This document shows, one piece after another, positions 51,501-60,436 of a stretch of DNA of 64,000 bases. Position 1 is the first letter of the stretch. Every line of letters begins with the position of its first letter. The notes under the pieces were generated by a model. That model saw only the letters and a program-made list of their open reading frames with translations. It made no database searches and had not been told where the DNA came from. The position numbers were made by a program, and so were the translations under genes. The stretch comes from Wurfbainia villosa (lineage: Eukaryota; Streptophyta; Magnoliopsida; Zingiberales; Zingiberaceae). The DNA lies in the NCBI GenBank assembly GCA_025175895.1, contig CM046004.1, positions 5,270,001-5,334,000 on the forward strand, given 5' to 3'.

Positions 51501-54500
51501 CCAAGCTGATGATACCTAATACATGCAATACTAACCCTTTTTATAAATTTGAAATAAGGCATGGTCTATATAAAAGTACAACATGATTTTAAAATTTTTA
51601 ACAACTCCTGGTAATTATAAAAATTCTTTTTTATTAAAAAATAATGGAACTAAATTAAAACCCTTGGACCTTGGAAGCAACAACAATGATGGATTGAGTT
51701 GGGGGTGCCTCGCCTTGGAGTAATGAATAATGCATGATGAAGTTGCACATAATGGAGCAACCATCAACGATTGAAAAGGTCATCGACATCTTAGGTGGCA
51801 AATGACAGAAGAATAATGGCAGCAGAATCACTTGTTAGAGGTCATCATAGAGGTGGAGACTTTGCATGATGATAAGTGGATGTTACAAAACATGGGGACA
51901 CAATGGTCATGAGGGGAAGAGTGGGCTCTGCCAAACACGTAGACACGATGATTATGCGAGGATGAGTGGACTTTGTTGAAGGGAAGGTTTCATTTCCAAA
52001 CACTAGGAGAGGGCTTTGTGAGGATGATGCCTGCCTTGAAGAAGAATAACCAAACACTAGGGAGGGGTTTCATTGCCAAACATGGGATAGTTGAAGGAAG
52101 TATCAATGGCTGGCTTTGATACATGTCTGGGGAATTATATTTATAACTCTACTCTAGGTAGTGCTCTCTAACTACATATGCGTTATCGATCAATTAGGGA
52201 TACCAGCTAATAAATTCAAAAAATGTTAAACTAGGATTCATGTTCTTCCATATTAACTATTCTTTCGTTTTTCATATTCTCTAATTTCTCTAAAGCCAAA
52301 ATCATAGTTCTTTACTGCTTGGTTCTCTTCCTTTAAAATTCCTCATCAACCTCATTTGGACACAATTCCTTTAAATATAAGTTGACAGTAGGATTAATTG
52401 TTAAGCAGGGTTTTTGAGGTAAGGAATTGATTACCATTATTGGTTTCTGGAAATAATTCAAGAGGAAAAATGTCATCGATCAAGAAATTATCAACTATTC
52501 ATTGTGTTAAGTTATTGGCTAATGGATGACAGTTGAACAGTTACTGTTCAAAGATAGATCTGCTAGAAAGAAAATCATTATTATATCAAGATTTTGGTGA
52601 TCTTAATCTCCTGAACCTCTAGATGAGACACTGAACCTCTAGATGAGACACTGAACCTCTACAAGACTGAAAAATCATTTCTAATTTCCTTAGTTCAAGA
52701 TTCTAATTTGTGGTCGGAAGTTTTGCAATGATGTTGTTATTTAATGACAGTTAGTCGGCATTGAGTGTTTTATTCATGATTGAGGAAGTATATTTCATTT
52801 TGTAAATATCGAAAATCTAGTCTTTGTTACAAATTCAGGATAACTCAAAGAGAAGTCATCAAATGATTTCTATGCTTCAATAATTTTGAGTATTTTAGTG
52901 AACATAATGTATGTGCATTATTTTCACTATTTTAAGTCTAAATCTTATGCATGCATAAAACTATATGCAATATTTCTTCTTTGCTTTTATATTTTTTAGT
53001 CAGCTTTTAATCTATCACTTTAAATAGTTGAATTTCCTTCATATGCTGCACCATCTTTTTATTAGGAGCATGCATATGACAATTCTTTCCAAACGTTCCT
53101 CTTCTAGTTGTTTGACTGTATGACAATCAAGTTTTAGTGCTTTCTGTTACTCAAATTAGATATTTATATGTGTGTCTGAAACAATCACATGATAGATACA
53201 GAGGTCTCATGATGCAATCATTGTTGGCCATTTCTTGTTGAAACTTACAATAGGTGCATCAATATTTTCCTGTAATTTATGGCTATTCCATCTCTCTATT
53301 AGTTGGTATAGGTCTTAGGTACTTGTATTTCTCTACTTTCAGTCACTGGGCCAACCTTCAAATGGATACGGCAACAACAATCTGAAGGAAATCCAACCTC
53401 CAAATGGAGATGGCAACAATCTGAAGGAAGTCCAACCTCCAAATGGAGATGGCAACAACAATTTGAAGGAAGTTAACAACAGTACAGTGCCCGCACACAT
53501 TCTCAAGCCCCATCTTGAAAATCTTTTTCAGCAAGCCTCTTTTCAGCAGGTATCGTGATCCTCAATTACCTCCATTCCTTCACAAATTCATGCGTCCTTG
53601 AGTGAAATCTAACAACAATGTTTAAAGTTGTTTATAACACTGCTACTGGCTTTAATTGTCAGGATCTCATTATGAACCTGTTGAATAGTTTGCAACAAAG
53701 GGAGACAACTGATTGTGAGTTTAAAACTATTCTGGTTGTGTATTTGGGAAGATCAATGTCAAATAGAAAAATTATGTTGAGCTTTTCTTTTCCTGCAGTG
53801 CCTTACCTAGCTCAAAACGTGAAGAATGAGAAGTTGGTAAGTAGTATGCTATACTTTATACTCTTCTATCTGCATGATTCTATGCTGCTGGCTTATATTG
53901 ACCTTTGTGCGTCAACTCTGGTTTTATTATGCTGAATAGTTGTGTTTATCGGATTTCAAGAGAAACATTTGGGTTAAATCAACTTTGGTATTACTATGCC
54001 AAATAGTTGTGCTTATCAGATTCCAGGAGAAACATATGGGTTATCTCCTGATCCAACTATGTTAATCTTGCCTGAGAACATGATTGTTGAATAAATAACA
54101 AAATTACTAGTTTGCTAAAATCTTACATTTGATAATTCATGGCAAATGCAGTTGTTATGACAGAATTGCAGCTACTTTGAACAAAGTGTGAAACCAACAA
54201 ATCTTGTCTATTCATGGCCAATTTGCTTCCCTACCACCTTTGGTGTGGGAATCACGAGAAAGATTGAAAGAGGAAAGAAAAGAGAAATTCTATGGTGATT
54301 TATGTTGCTAGTCTAAATTTTATTCCTCTACTGTCAGCATATACTCATTTTTCTTCACTATGTTGAGGAATAAATCACCCAAAATAGAGATCGAGAGACA
54401 TAATAATGATTCATTCTGGTTACTGGAGGCATATTCATGAATCATACTATTCTTTTGCTGTTAATTTAGGACTTGATCATCCCTTTCTCAGTTTCGATTG

Positions 54501-56290
54501 AGTGGAAATAATGTAAAGTATGGTCTACTACTGAGTGGGATTTTTTTTTTAATAGCTGGATGCTGTGAACAGTGAAAGAGAACGTATACTACTGAGTAAA
54601 ATTTCAGAGCTACAAGCCAGGTAATATTTCTGACCTGTTGTAGGTTATTATAAATTAAAGACATTTATCACAAACCAGCTCTAGACTTATAAAAACATAG
54701 TCAAAGGCTCCAATATCAATGATGAATTATGATTTCATTTTTTGAACCGAAATTAAAAAAATTAGTGATTTTCAAAAATCATATGCAACTGAACCCAATA
54801 ATTTATTATGGACCCTATGGGTAATCAATGCATGTGCCACTGTTTGTGTGGCTAAATTAGAAATGTTCTTTTATTGAATTAGAAAAAACAAAGAGGTACC
54901 CCCAAACGACTTCTTTAATTTTCAGATTATCAGAGGCACCTTTTGTTAAATACTCTGATTATTTAGGCACCTAGTTTGTCACACCTTGCGCTTGTGTGGA
55001 GAGATTTCTGCTTGAATCGGTAATAGAATCTGAGGTTCTTTTTATTAATTTCTATCAATATCTTCCTTGGCTAAATAAGTTTCATTAACCATCTCAGGTA
55101 GATTATGTAGTGTACATATTTTCCAATTGCAATAGTTGTAGACTTGCATTGTTAACAAATATTTGTGCTTTTAGCTCAAGTTGAAGTGGCCATTAAATTT
55201 TGATTATCATTTTCATTGATTACATGATCAAATAATCCATTAACAAACGCATGGGGCATAGTGGGAAAGATAATTTATGATGCATGTCCCTTCAGCTAAC
55301 ATGGACTTGCTATATTCCTGCGTTATTGAATTGTCTACCAAACCTAACCAGTTAATTTATCTCTTCCTGCTGCAGGATGATTGCTCTAACTGATGAGCTT
55401 ACTGCAGCAAAGCTGCAACATATTCAGGCAAGCATAACTGTTTGATACTACAATCAGGTGTTAGGAATGAGTCGATCATGCTAATACAGATGTCTAATCA
55501 CTTTTATTTTACCTAAAGTCCTGTTCTCGCAATCTTTACCAATACATGTTGGCTATAAGGCTAAAAATAGTATTAGTTATTGCTGTCAGTTTTGAAAAAG
55601 TAGCTGAAACTAGATCATAGTTATGTTTACTGGTTTTATATTATTTTATTTGTTTGATTCCTCCAAGAAGAGAAGTGGATGCTTAGAAACAAGGTTATAG
55701 AAGTTATTTTCTTTCTCAATACTCTTTCTACCTTCTAGAAAGCAAAATTTTAGGAACAACTAATATATATCTCGAGATCTAGCACCAAGCAAGCTAGTTT
55801 AACAGGTCATAGAACTAAACAGGGACACCGTATTACCAATAATGTAATGTTGGCGTGTTTCTTCTCTGATTCTTATTACATTGCAGACGAAATTACAAGT
55901 CTAGATTTCAGGAAAATGTTGAGAGTTGCATATCTAGACAAAGGGCGGTTTCTGTTTGTAGCACTTAAACTTTACCATTATTAATGGTCCAGATTTGGGT
56001 TATAAGTCAGTTCTATGATTGCCTATTCTGGCTATGCATTTAGCTACTTTTAATGAATGAAGGATGAACGAATTTTAAGAATTGTAACATAATATGCCAA
56101 GAGGAAAGCAGAGTCATGAAATGAGATGCTTATTCATATATATTTATTAGTGTGTGTGTATTTATTTCCTTTTTTATGTATTACTTAGCTTAACCAATCC
56201 ATTTCCTGCATATTTCAGTTACAACAAGAGTTAAATGCATTATATAGCCAAGAAGAAAAAAAGAGGAATGAAGAAATAGCAGAATCTTGA
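22419..56290 (+). CDS. Ste20/GCK-type serine/threonine protein kinase, BLUS1/FRAY-like
   Basis: Cytosolic protein kinase of the plant germinal-centre-kinase group related to OSR1/FRAY; Arabidopsis BLUS1, in this group, acts in blue-light stomatal opening. Exons: 22419-22592, 24608-24862, 24937-25061, 25167-25211, 27406-27487, 36837-36905, 37012-37182, 37271-37336, 42267-42335, 42479-42550, 42678-42739, 44478-44759, 44986-45122, 45311-45405, 45483-45521, 45600-45659, 53343-53549, 53663-53714, 53799-53836, 54556-54620, 55376-55427, 56219-56290; 762 aa, every junction in phase. Kinase features: glycine loop GYGASATV (25-32), VAVK lysine K47, E64 in the C helix, HRDVKAGN (139-146, catalytic D141), DFG (159-161), activation segment RNTFVGTPCWMAPE (176-189). 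Then come KDQTKRPTAEKLLKHSFFKHA, YQRGVSAWNFDIEDLKAQ, a serine-rich region and a C-terminal coiled coil. All catalytic residues are intact. Intron 21 appears to be GC-AG. Introns 5, 8 and 16 are 9.3, 4.9 and 7.7 kb and full of mobile DNA. The start could lie further upstream (see findings). The exact orthologue is not determined. Confidence 0.93.
26690..26960 (-). mobile_element. Fragment of a LINE 3' coding end
   Basis: Read on the minus strand this AT-rich part of kinase intron 4 gives a degenerate LKWMCGVNGKHKF piece, matching the RWMCGHAR-type C-terminal motif seen in the LINE at 14.9-16.4 kb. Stops and frameshifts interrupt it. Boundaries are approximate. Confidence 0.4.
28364..29964 (-). 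repeat. 3' LTR of the gag-only retrotransposon
   Basis: 1601 bp. The outer end is intact (TGTAGGGGATTTG on the plus strand). The inner end reads TATTAGTGC on the minus strand instead of TGTTGGTGC, so the terminal TG is mutated to TA. The block 28896-29114 does not align well with the 5' LTR, while both sides of it do. Confidence 0.92.
29400..29745. repeat. Minisatellite inside the 3' LTR (also in the 5' LTR at about 34733-35075)
   Basis: About a dozen imperfect copies of a unit of roughly 26-32 bp, CCATGCCAAGACCCATGCTTGGACTTT and variants. It stays open in more than one plus-strand frame in both LTRs (for example 29294-29815 and 34627-35148), which I attribute to repeat composition, not to a gene. 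Confidence 0.8.
29966..29978 (-). other. Polypurine tract
   Basis: Minus-strand AAAAAGGGGGAGA directly before the 3' LTR, the expected plus-strand primer for reverse transcription. Confidence 0.85.
31823..33589 (-). CDS. gag: Gag polyprotein of a copia-type retrotransposon, no pol
   Basis: A 588-aa open frame starting MEVQEQLGWD. The N-terminal part (GQEGFRQWSARTEDFL, DFEEWSILM, KKWTEEQLREFERSNKV, EYKDVKEFWNELAKYHE) resembles the copia-type gag domain (UBN2/DUF4219 style) that forms the particle. An acidic serine-rich stretch follows. Then come two CCHC zinc knuckles, one canonical at about 223-236 (CFECREAGHYKSKC) and one at about 266-279 (CFKCNSKGYYRNQC) with Tyr in place of the His ligand. 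A predicted coiled coil (QLEVENQALRSRLEKLEKTF) and a very basic tail ending RFWVPKSVIDSR complete it. The frame is intact, suggesting recent activity or selection on gag. A GTG two codons upstream is not needed as start. No protease or integrase follows in any frame that I can see. Confidence 0.88.
   Translation of the reverse strand: MEVQEQLGWDINTPISYTFYGQEGFRQWSARTEDFLMMRDFEEWSILMEGFQFPRGPKGGFLKMKKWTEEQLREFERSNKVIKFLRDLIPNDILCSLGEYKDVKEFWNELAKYHENPQPVQEEEEDVECSSVQSEKAEEASSSSQASEDSEVEEESTSESEKVEEVEEASTSRIEEERPSSTPEQEQSQEEASTSGQEEEQIQASTTTLGNSNISICNKNHIICFECREAGHYKSKCPKKIRKAPPAPKVKDVGSPTPKGKEHIICFKCNSKGYYRNQCPRGSKKTQEEASQVGGATKENPKVYHLNNAHSSRFNVKKHGRNNLSNLTIVHEKHARNNRYICLGAKNVNLRSKEKFGTNVSRNILSKDKPRSNNTRHILPRESIKKIGEHLGLNPKWTRHVPRKSHAQEFNQKLIGQLEVENQALRSRLEKLEKTFKVMQNQMQGSISQIPRSISQSQHIGPKSQKSTKGKNGLSHKPKPKVTYNSVPFNYGTQTRSRKTKVTREVIPKSNQGLCLVARVSRKPRVAIKKVARGVTSRVNLGKTAMTKANKPRRVIRKVSREVIPKEYLINPRSSNRFWVPKSVIDSR
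33649..33660 (-). other. Primer-binding site for initiator Met tRNA
   Basis: Minus-strand TGGTATCAGAGC, two bases inside the 5' LTR end, is complementary to the 3' end of plant initiator methionine tRNA, the usual primer of copia elements. It fixes the orientation of the element. Confidence 0.93.
33663..35299 (-). repeat. 5' LTR of the gag-only retrotransposon
   Basis: On the minus strand it starts TGTTGGTGCAATCAGCCCAG and ends CAAATCCCCTACA, with canonical TG...CA ends. 1637 bp. It contains a tandem minisatellite (about 34733-35075). It matches the other LTR closely except for a central block at 34191-34447. Confidence 0.93.
35305..36836. other. Rest of kinase intron 5, no feature seen
   Basis: AT-rich intronic DNA between the retrotransposon and exon 6. 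I see no coding or repeat signal. The part of the intron left of the element (27488-28358) includes a poly-G run near 28091-28106 and is otherwise featureless. Confidence 0.5.
37507..37830. mobile_element. Small inverted-repeat element with CGGTCGGAATCC-type core
   Basis: A GC-rich island in kinase intron 8. The left part GAGAATGCACAATGCTTCC pairs with GTGCATTCCTCAT on the right. The interior (GAATCCGTCGGGGTCGCCGTC, GCGGTCGGATTCCAGTCGGA) closely resembles the larger element at 48574-49388. It is probably a short family member. Boundaries are approximate and no target duplication was identified. Confidence 0.55.
38538..38773. repeat. Perfect 118-bp tandem duplication
   Basis: 38538-38655 and 38656-38773 are identical by direct reading; each copy starts GTGGGATGGTACATTAACC and ends GAGGTTTGAGTT. 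It lies in kinase intron 8, away from splice sites. Confidence 0.95.
39932..40148. repeat. Direct repeat pair, about 75 bp, about 140 bp apart
   Basis: Copy 1 at about 39932-40009 and copy 2 at about 40075-40148 share AATRGTTATGAAATATTATA, ATAGTTTACAC and GGCCCATAACAC. Nature unknown; both are in kinase intron 8. Confidence 0.6.
41965..42134 (+). mobile_element. Au-type SINE
   Basis: A tRNA-derived SINE in kinase intron 8. The A box region reads CCTTGGCGCAACGATAAAGT and the B box GGGTTCGAATTTT. These are followed by AACAGCC, GCAAAGCAAGGTAAGACTGC, GGGACCCTGCATGGCGGGAG and a GCTGCC end with a T-run, all hallmarks of the angiosperm Au SINE. No clear target duplication. Confidence 0.85.
46111..46171 (-). 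mobile_element. Truncated Au-type SINE fragment
   Basis: AACTTCCGTCATGCGAGGAA and GGATCCATTGTACGCAACTT correspond to the 3' half of the Au SINE in reverse orientation. The tRNA-like half is missing. It lies just left of the foldback element in kinase intron 16. Confidence 0.65.
46232..47960. mobile_element. Foldback (long inverted-repeat) transposon, Mutator-like
   Basis: A 1729-bp element in kinase intron 16. The flanking 11-bp target duplication TAATAATTATG is exact (46221-46231 and 47961-47971). The left end (TTTTACTAAAAGGTGCACCC, then AAAGTTCGGGAATTC) is matched by the complement of the right end (TTTTACCAAAAGACACCC, then AAAGTTCAAGAATTC). The inverted arms run almost to the middle: GTGACCCTGAGCCCA near 46655 pairs with TGGACTCAGGGTCA near 47520, and CTAGGTCCATCAATGAG near 46872 with its complement near 47310. 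The centre is a direct tandem repeat. The outer arms carry GCACCAC/GTGGTG palindromes. There is no coding capacity, so mobilisation must rely on a transposase from elsewhere. Mutator-like assignment rests on 9-11 bp duplications and long arms. Confidence 0.88.
47015..47275. repeat. 131-bp tandem repeat, two copies, at the centre of the foldback element
   Basis: Copy 1 47015-47145 and copy 2 47146-47275 both run from a CCTTTAATGNACTCTTTGAA start to GGATTGRATCTAATTAGA. They differ at roughly 10-15 percent of positions. Confidence 0.8.
48520..48573. repeat. (AT)n(AG)n compound microsatellite
   Basis: TA repeats followed by GA repeats directly abut the left end of the next inverted-repeat element. 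Confidence 0.9.
48574..49388. mobile_element. Inverted-repeat element with iterated CGGTCGGAATCC-like subrepeats
   Basis: An 815-bp GC-rich island in AT-rich intron 16. The left end GATTTCTTACACTGTGCGACG is matched by the complement of the right end, GATTTTCTTATGCTGCGTGACG. A second nested inverted repeat is AATGGGAAATGCACAGTG (about 48656) against CACTGTGCATTTCTCATTC (about 49256). The interior is a degenerate array of motifs such as GGTCGGAATTCGAT, GCGGCCGCAATC and GACCGAAT, about 30-40 bp apart. Both strands stay open in several frames, but the translations are only D/R/S/N/P-rich repeats, so I do not call a gene. The target duplication is obscured by flanking microsatellites. Confidence 0.7.
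49449..49611 (-). mobile_element. Au-type SINE, reverse orientation, with target duplication
   Basis: Complement of the Au SINE: GTGCACAAAGCTCCC, GGATCCATTGTACGCAGTCT, ACCTTGCTTTGCAAGAGGCT, GGATTCGATCCCGTGACCTC (B box side) and CCGTTGTATCACGGCTCCC. It is flanked by an imperfect 18-bp direct repeat starting AATAAACA (49431-49448 and 49612-49629, 15 of 18 identical). Confidence 0.88.
49786..51665. repeat. Pair of diverged direct repeats of about 180 bp (49786-49965 and 51487-51665)
   Basis: Both copies share GAAAATATT, GATACC.TAATACATG, a TTTATA.ATTT.AAATAA segment, TTTTAACAACT.C, TAATTATAAA and ACT.AATTAAAA-like blocks in the same order. A degenerate CTCTGATA...TGCCACACAAAAA segment precedes the second copy (about 51422-51465) and also occurs at 41196-41224. 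This could be the worn LTRs of a small non-autonomous element. The interior is not coding. Confidence 0.4.
52611..52660. repeat. 20-bp tandem repeat, 2.5 copies
   Basis: Unit CTGAACCTCTAGATGAGACA, perfect copies, in kinase intron 16. Confidence 0.95.
53355..53477 (+). repeat. Coding tandem repeat in kinase exon 17
   Basis: Three in-frame units of 42, 39 and 42 nt encode P(S/P)NG(Y/D)GNN(N)LKE(I/V)(Q/N). They lie in the non-catalytic region shortly before the C-terminal coiled coil. Confidence 0.92.
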
Positions 56291-56890
56291 TCTTCTTCCT
56301 ACTTTCTGGAGATTTTGGATCATTGTCATGCCAGATATATAGATATTCCTGGCTGAGATCTTCCACGTACTTTCTCGTCACCCCTCTAAGAAGATCTAGT
56401 GGAAAGGAGCTAACGGAGACATCAATTTCTCAGTTCTCACAATGGCGTATCACTCGGATAGTTGGAGATCATATTATCACTAACATGATCCAGACATTTC
56501 TTCTGTTCAACGCTACAAACCGATCACGATCCCAATCTCGATCCCGATGTACAATATAAGCTGTTAGGTTTTCTGTGCCTCCAATTTTCGGAAAATCCAT
56601 TTGTTTGAATTTTGTAGTTACCACCACTGTTGCTGGCATGCTTGGCGTCTGGTTGTATTTGCACAGTGCCGCAAGGCTCCTTTTTCTCTTTTCAGGTTCT
56701 TTGATGCTTTGCCTGTATTTGCATTTTTTTTTTCCGAAGAAGTTTGAAGATCAACAAGCAGATGAAGCTGCTCTAGCAACTCCTATTTATTGTATTCAAA
56801 CTTATTCCTATCATAATAATCACATTCATATTTGTTTGCCTCGTCATGAGTGATACATTTCTTTGTATTTCAATTTCTAAATTCCAATTA

Positions 56891-57362
56891 GGCATGCTTA
56901 ACGGATTGGTTCGATCCGGAATGGAATCAATCTATTAAATTCGGAATCGGAATCGATTCAAATGAACCGATTCTGGAATCAAATCGGAACCATTCTGATT
57001 TCGGTTCGGTTCGATTCCAATTGATTTCGGAATCGGTTTAGAACCTTTTCGAAATTGGTTTTAGTTTCGATTTAGATCTGATTTCGGTTGTTAATTTAAA
57101 GGTGAAAATTCTTAGTATGCTAATATATCTACAAGATTATTTTGCGATAGAAAAAAATAGGATCATCAGTATGTTAGATGAATTTGAAAGCTCAAGTTCG
57201 AGGAAGGTGATCCGGAATCATTTCGGAATCGGTCTGCAACCGTTTCGGAGCCGATTCGATTTGAATTGGTTTTGAATCAGTTTGGATCGGTTCCAACGTT
57301 GACGAATCCGAAATCGATCAGAATCGAATCGGAATCGGAATCGAGTAACCGATAAGTATGCC
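56891..57362. mobile_element. Inverted-repeat element rich in GGAATCG motifs
   Basis: 472 bp. Ends GGCATGCTTAACGG and, on the complement of the right side, GGCATACTTATCGG. It is flanked by a 12-bp direct repeat with one mismatch (AAATTCCAATTA at 56879-56890, TAATTCCAATTA at 57363-57374). The interior iterates CGGAATCGGAATCGATT and GGTTCGGTTCGATTCC on both strands, so it can fold on itself. Non-coding; Mutator-like or hAT-like MITE, superfamily uncertain. Confidence 0.75.
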
Positions 57363-60300
57363 TAATTCCAATTATGGGCTGACCTGCTTTCTCATTTGAA
57401 AATGGGAACACTATGTGATTAGGGCGGAGGTTTGAATTTGAGTCCATGTAGAAAGAAGAGGCACTTGGGTGAGAAGATGATATATATTATATTTGGAACA
57501 ACAGATAAATGGAGAACATAATTAATCTTTGTCCTTATTATAAGTGACTCTTCATTACAACATTCCACCTCCAAGTTTTGTTGTCGATCAGTATATTACT
57601 CTTCCAATCCATTACACTATGATATATGCTTACATTTACTTCAATAGACAGTGGATTATATTGCTTGAGTAAGATAATAGGCATTCAGGCCCAGACTTTA
57701 AAAAGCATGAAATTATTTACTCAAAGGCAAGGAAAATGAGAAGGATATTATGGAATTGCAAAGAACTGTGCTCTTCTGTTCATCTCTCAACTTACTGTTG
57801 AACTCCATAACATTGTTCCTCCAATGCCAATCACCAACTTAGCACCTCCACCATTGCTGGAAGACAAGGCCTCATGTACACATCACTACAGTCGTCCACA
57901 CAAGTTTTTGTGATGCTGCTTCTCAATTAATTGATCGCCTACCTATCAGAGTCAGAAAGCCACACAAATATTTATATATCACAGAGGGAGAGAGAGAGAG
58001 AGAGATAAATCCACATCCAATCGAAAGAGAGGACTGTAATCATATACCAAATATAAGATGGCAAGCTGAAATATCATGTCGATGGGAACCCATCCTTGTG
58101 CATTCGAGTGGAATTGCCTAAAGTTGATATATGATGACAAGTAAAGTACCACGCTCTATGATGAACCAGTACAATTGAGCCTGCTGCAACACATATATGT
58201 GCATTGCATGTGGATGTACTTTAATGGACCTGCAAGAATATTTTTAATATCCAGAATCAGATTCGATGGCTGTATACTGATAATCAAGCATCAGCATCGC
58301 CACTAAACTTTGCTGGAAGTTATACAAAACACGCAATTATTATTATTATTATAGTTTGGGCCATCCACTTGAGTCTTTAGATCCTAAAAGGAACTAGAGG
58401 TTCTACTTGATATTAAGAAGGAATATGTTTAAACATTTGAATGTAGAACCGAAGGGAAGAAGTGAACTAGAAATTATTTGAAGCATTAAAGAAGGTTCAA
58501 CAGATTCAAAGAAAGGAAATTTTCATTTAGGTAAAAAAAAGTTGAAGGATCTTCTTCGAATTTTTTTTTCTTCCCCTTCACTTTCAACTGTCATCTGAGG
58601 AATTTTGCATTTTTGCCTGGGAGGAAATTGTTTGCTAACACCAAAATGGCCAAGCCCTCCCTCTATCAGCTCATTCTTCCTTGATAGTTGGACTGAACTT
58701 AATCTGAATCTTCATACACTTATCGAACTCTGGAAAGTTTAGCCAAACTGAACTAGTTGGTCCACTCAACTTGGCAAAACTTACACCCATTTGGATTTCT
58801 CCTAATATTGTTTAGACAATAACAAGTTGTCAAAACAGACATCTAGATGCTCCACTCGACTGGTTTTAATATTATGTCTTGTTGCTGGGTACCTAAAAAT
58901 CTAGATGCTGTCAACTTCTTTCAATGTCCAAACACCTTAGTTTAGTTGCTGTCCAATTTTTTTTGGTGTCCAAACAACATCATAACTGATTACTTAATTG
59001 TGATCGTCACTTGTGAATGTGACTAAACTTGGATGTATTCGTGCCATCGGATTGAGATTGGTTATATGTTATTTATCCAGAGGTGTCAGCATCATACCAA
59101 CATTCTTGAGATATATAAAGTTGAGTTAAGATTATTATTGACAATTTCATAAGGGTTAGTTGGTTTTAAATGGTTGCGCATTCAGTTTATTATACAGAGA
59201 GAAGTTGAAAAAGATTTCCATCTTTTTATTATCGTTCTCAGCTTTCTTCGTGTGAATCTTTATGCAGTCTAAAGTCTGAACCTTTCGGCTGCCGCATTAC
59301 ATCACCTAAAGAAGAGCATCTTCTCTATTTCTCCTACTCAAAGAGATTTCAAGTTATAATTAATCTAGCAATATCTTCTTCTTATCATGCACTATTTCTT
59401 CTAAATTTCAGCCATTTCTTTGAATCTCGAGGAAGATTTTTTTTCTTCTTTTGTTCTTTCAGTCGGTGAGGAGTCTCTACTCTGATAAATTAGCTCATGT
59501 TTCAGGTTGGCGTTTTAGGCTGGTACTTGTGATTATTTTTTTTCTCTTCCTTCCTTCCATTTTTAATCGATCGAGAAAAATCTAAAATACACATCATCAT
59601 AATTTCTCCAAATTGATTGCGGCCAAAGTGGATTTGAGCAGTTGAGTGGCCGAGCGGACATCAATCTAGCTCTGCTCTGCTCCAAGTCGACTCCTCGCTC
59701 TTAACTTTTGGTGGTTGCGAAGTTAATGTCCCTGGAGCACTAGCCCTCAGCCATTGATGAAGCTCTTTAATGCCTTTTCTTCTTTCCTAAAACCATGCAA
59801 ACCACTCCCCGAAGCAAGATGGCAGAATCTCTTCGCCGCAGCTCCTTGGGAGCGCAAGATGCTCGCTGATGCTCGTCAGAATCAATAAAGCTCGATAATG
59901 CAGTTATCTCAATGAGCTCTAAGTGCTGAGTTATTTGTTGTGTCTTATTTAGGAGTGAACAGGGGCACCGAGTGCAAATGCAGCAGATATCGTCGAGCTA
60001 GAAGAAAGCAGAGCTACAGGCTGCAGCGGAGCGAAAGTAGAAGACGGACGGCCGTGAGCAGCAGCAACAACTTGAGGAGGCTTGGCTTGTGCTTATCTGG
60101 AGAGATTCCAAGGGTTCTCGTTTCTTTGTTTTTCTAGGCTCACCACAGAATGAAAGTCATGAATAAATAAAACAGTATTTTATCAAATTGTGAACCAAAA
60201 GTTTTATGGTATATCTAAATTGTGAGGACCCTTTTATTTATTTATAAAATCCTATTCTCTTCCCTTCTATCTATGTCAGTGTAAAAGGTGATTCATTCCT

Positions 60301-60436
60301 CCTCAATATTTTTATCAATCGATTTCACAGTCAATACGAATAAGATAAATTATGAAGAATATATTGCTCAATCTAAGACTAATACGATAGAAGAACAAGC
60401 ACCTCGAAAGATTTATAGTCCTTAAAAATTAATTCT

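Noticed and set aside
59639..59700. GAGTGGCCGAGCGGAC, like the D-arm of a Leu or Ser tRNA
   Set aside because: No anticodon arm, T-arm or acceptor pairing follows; a chance match.
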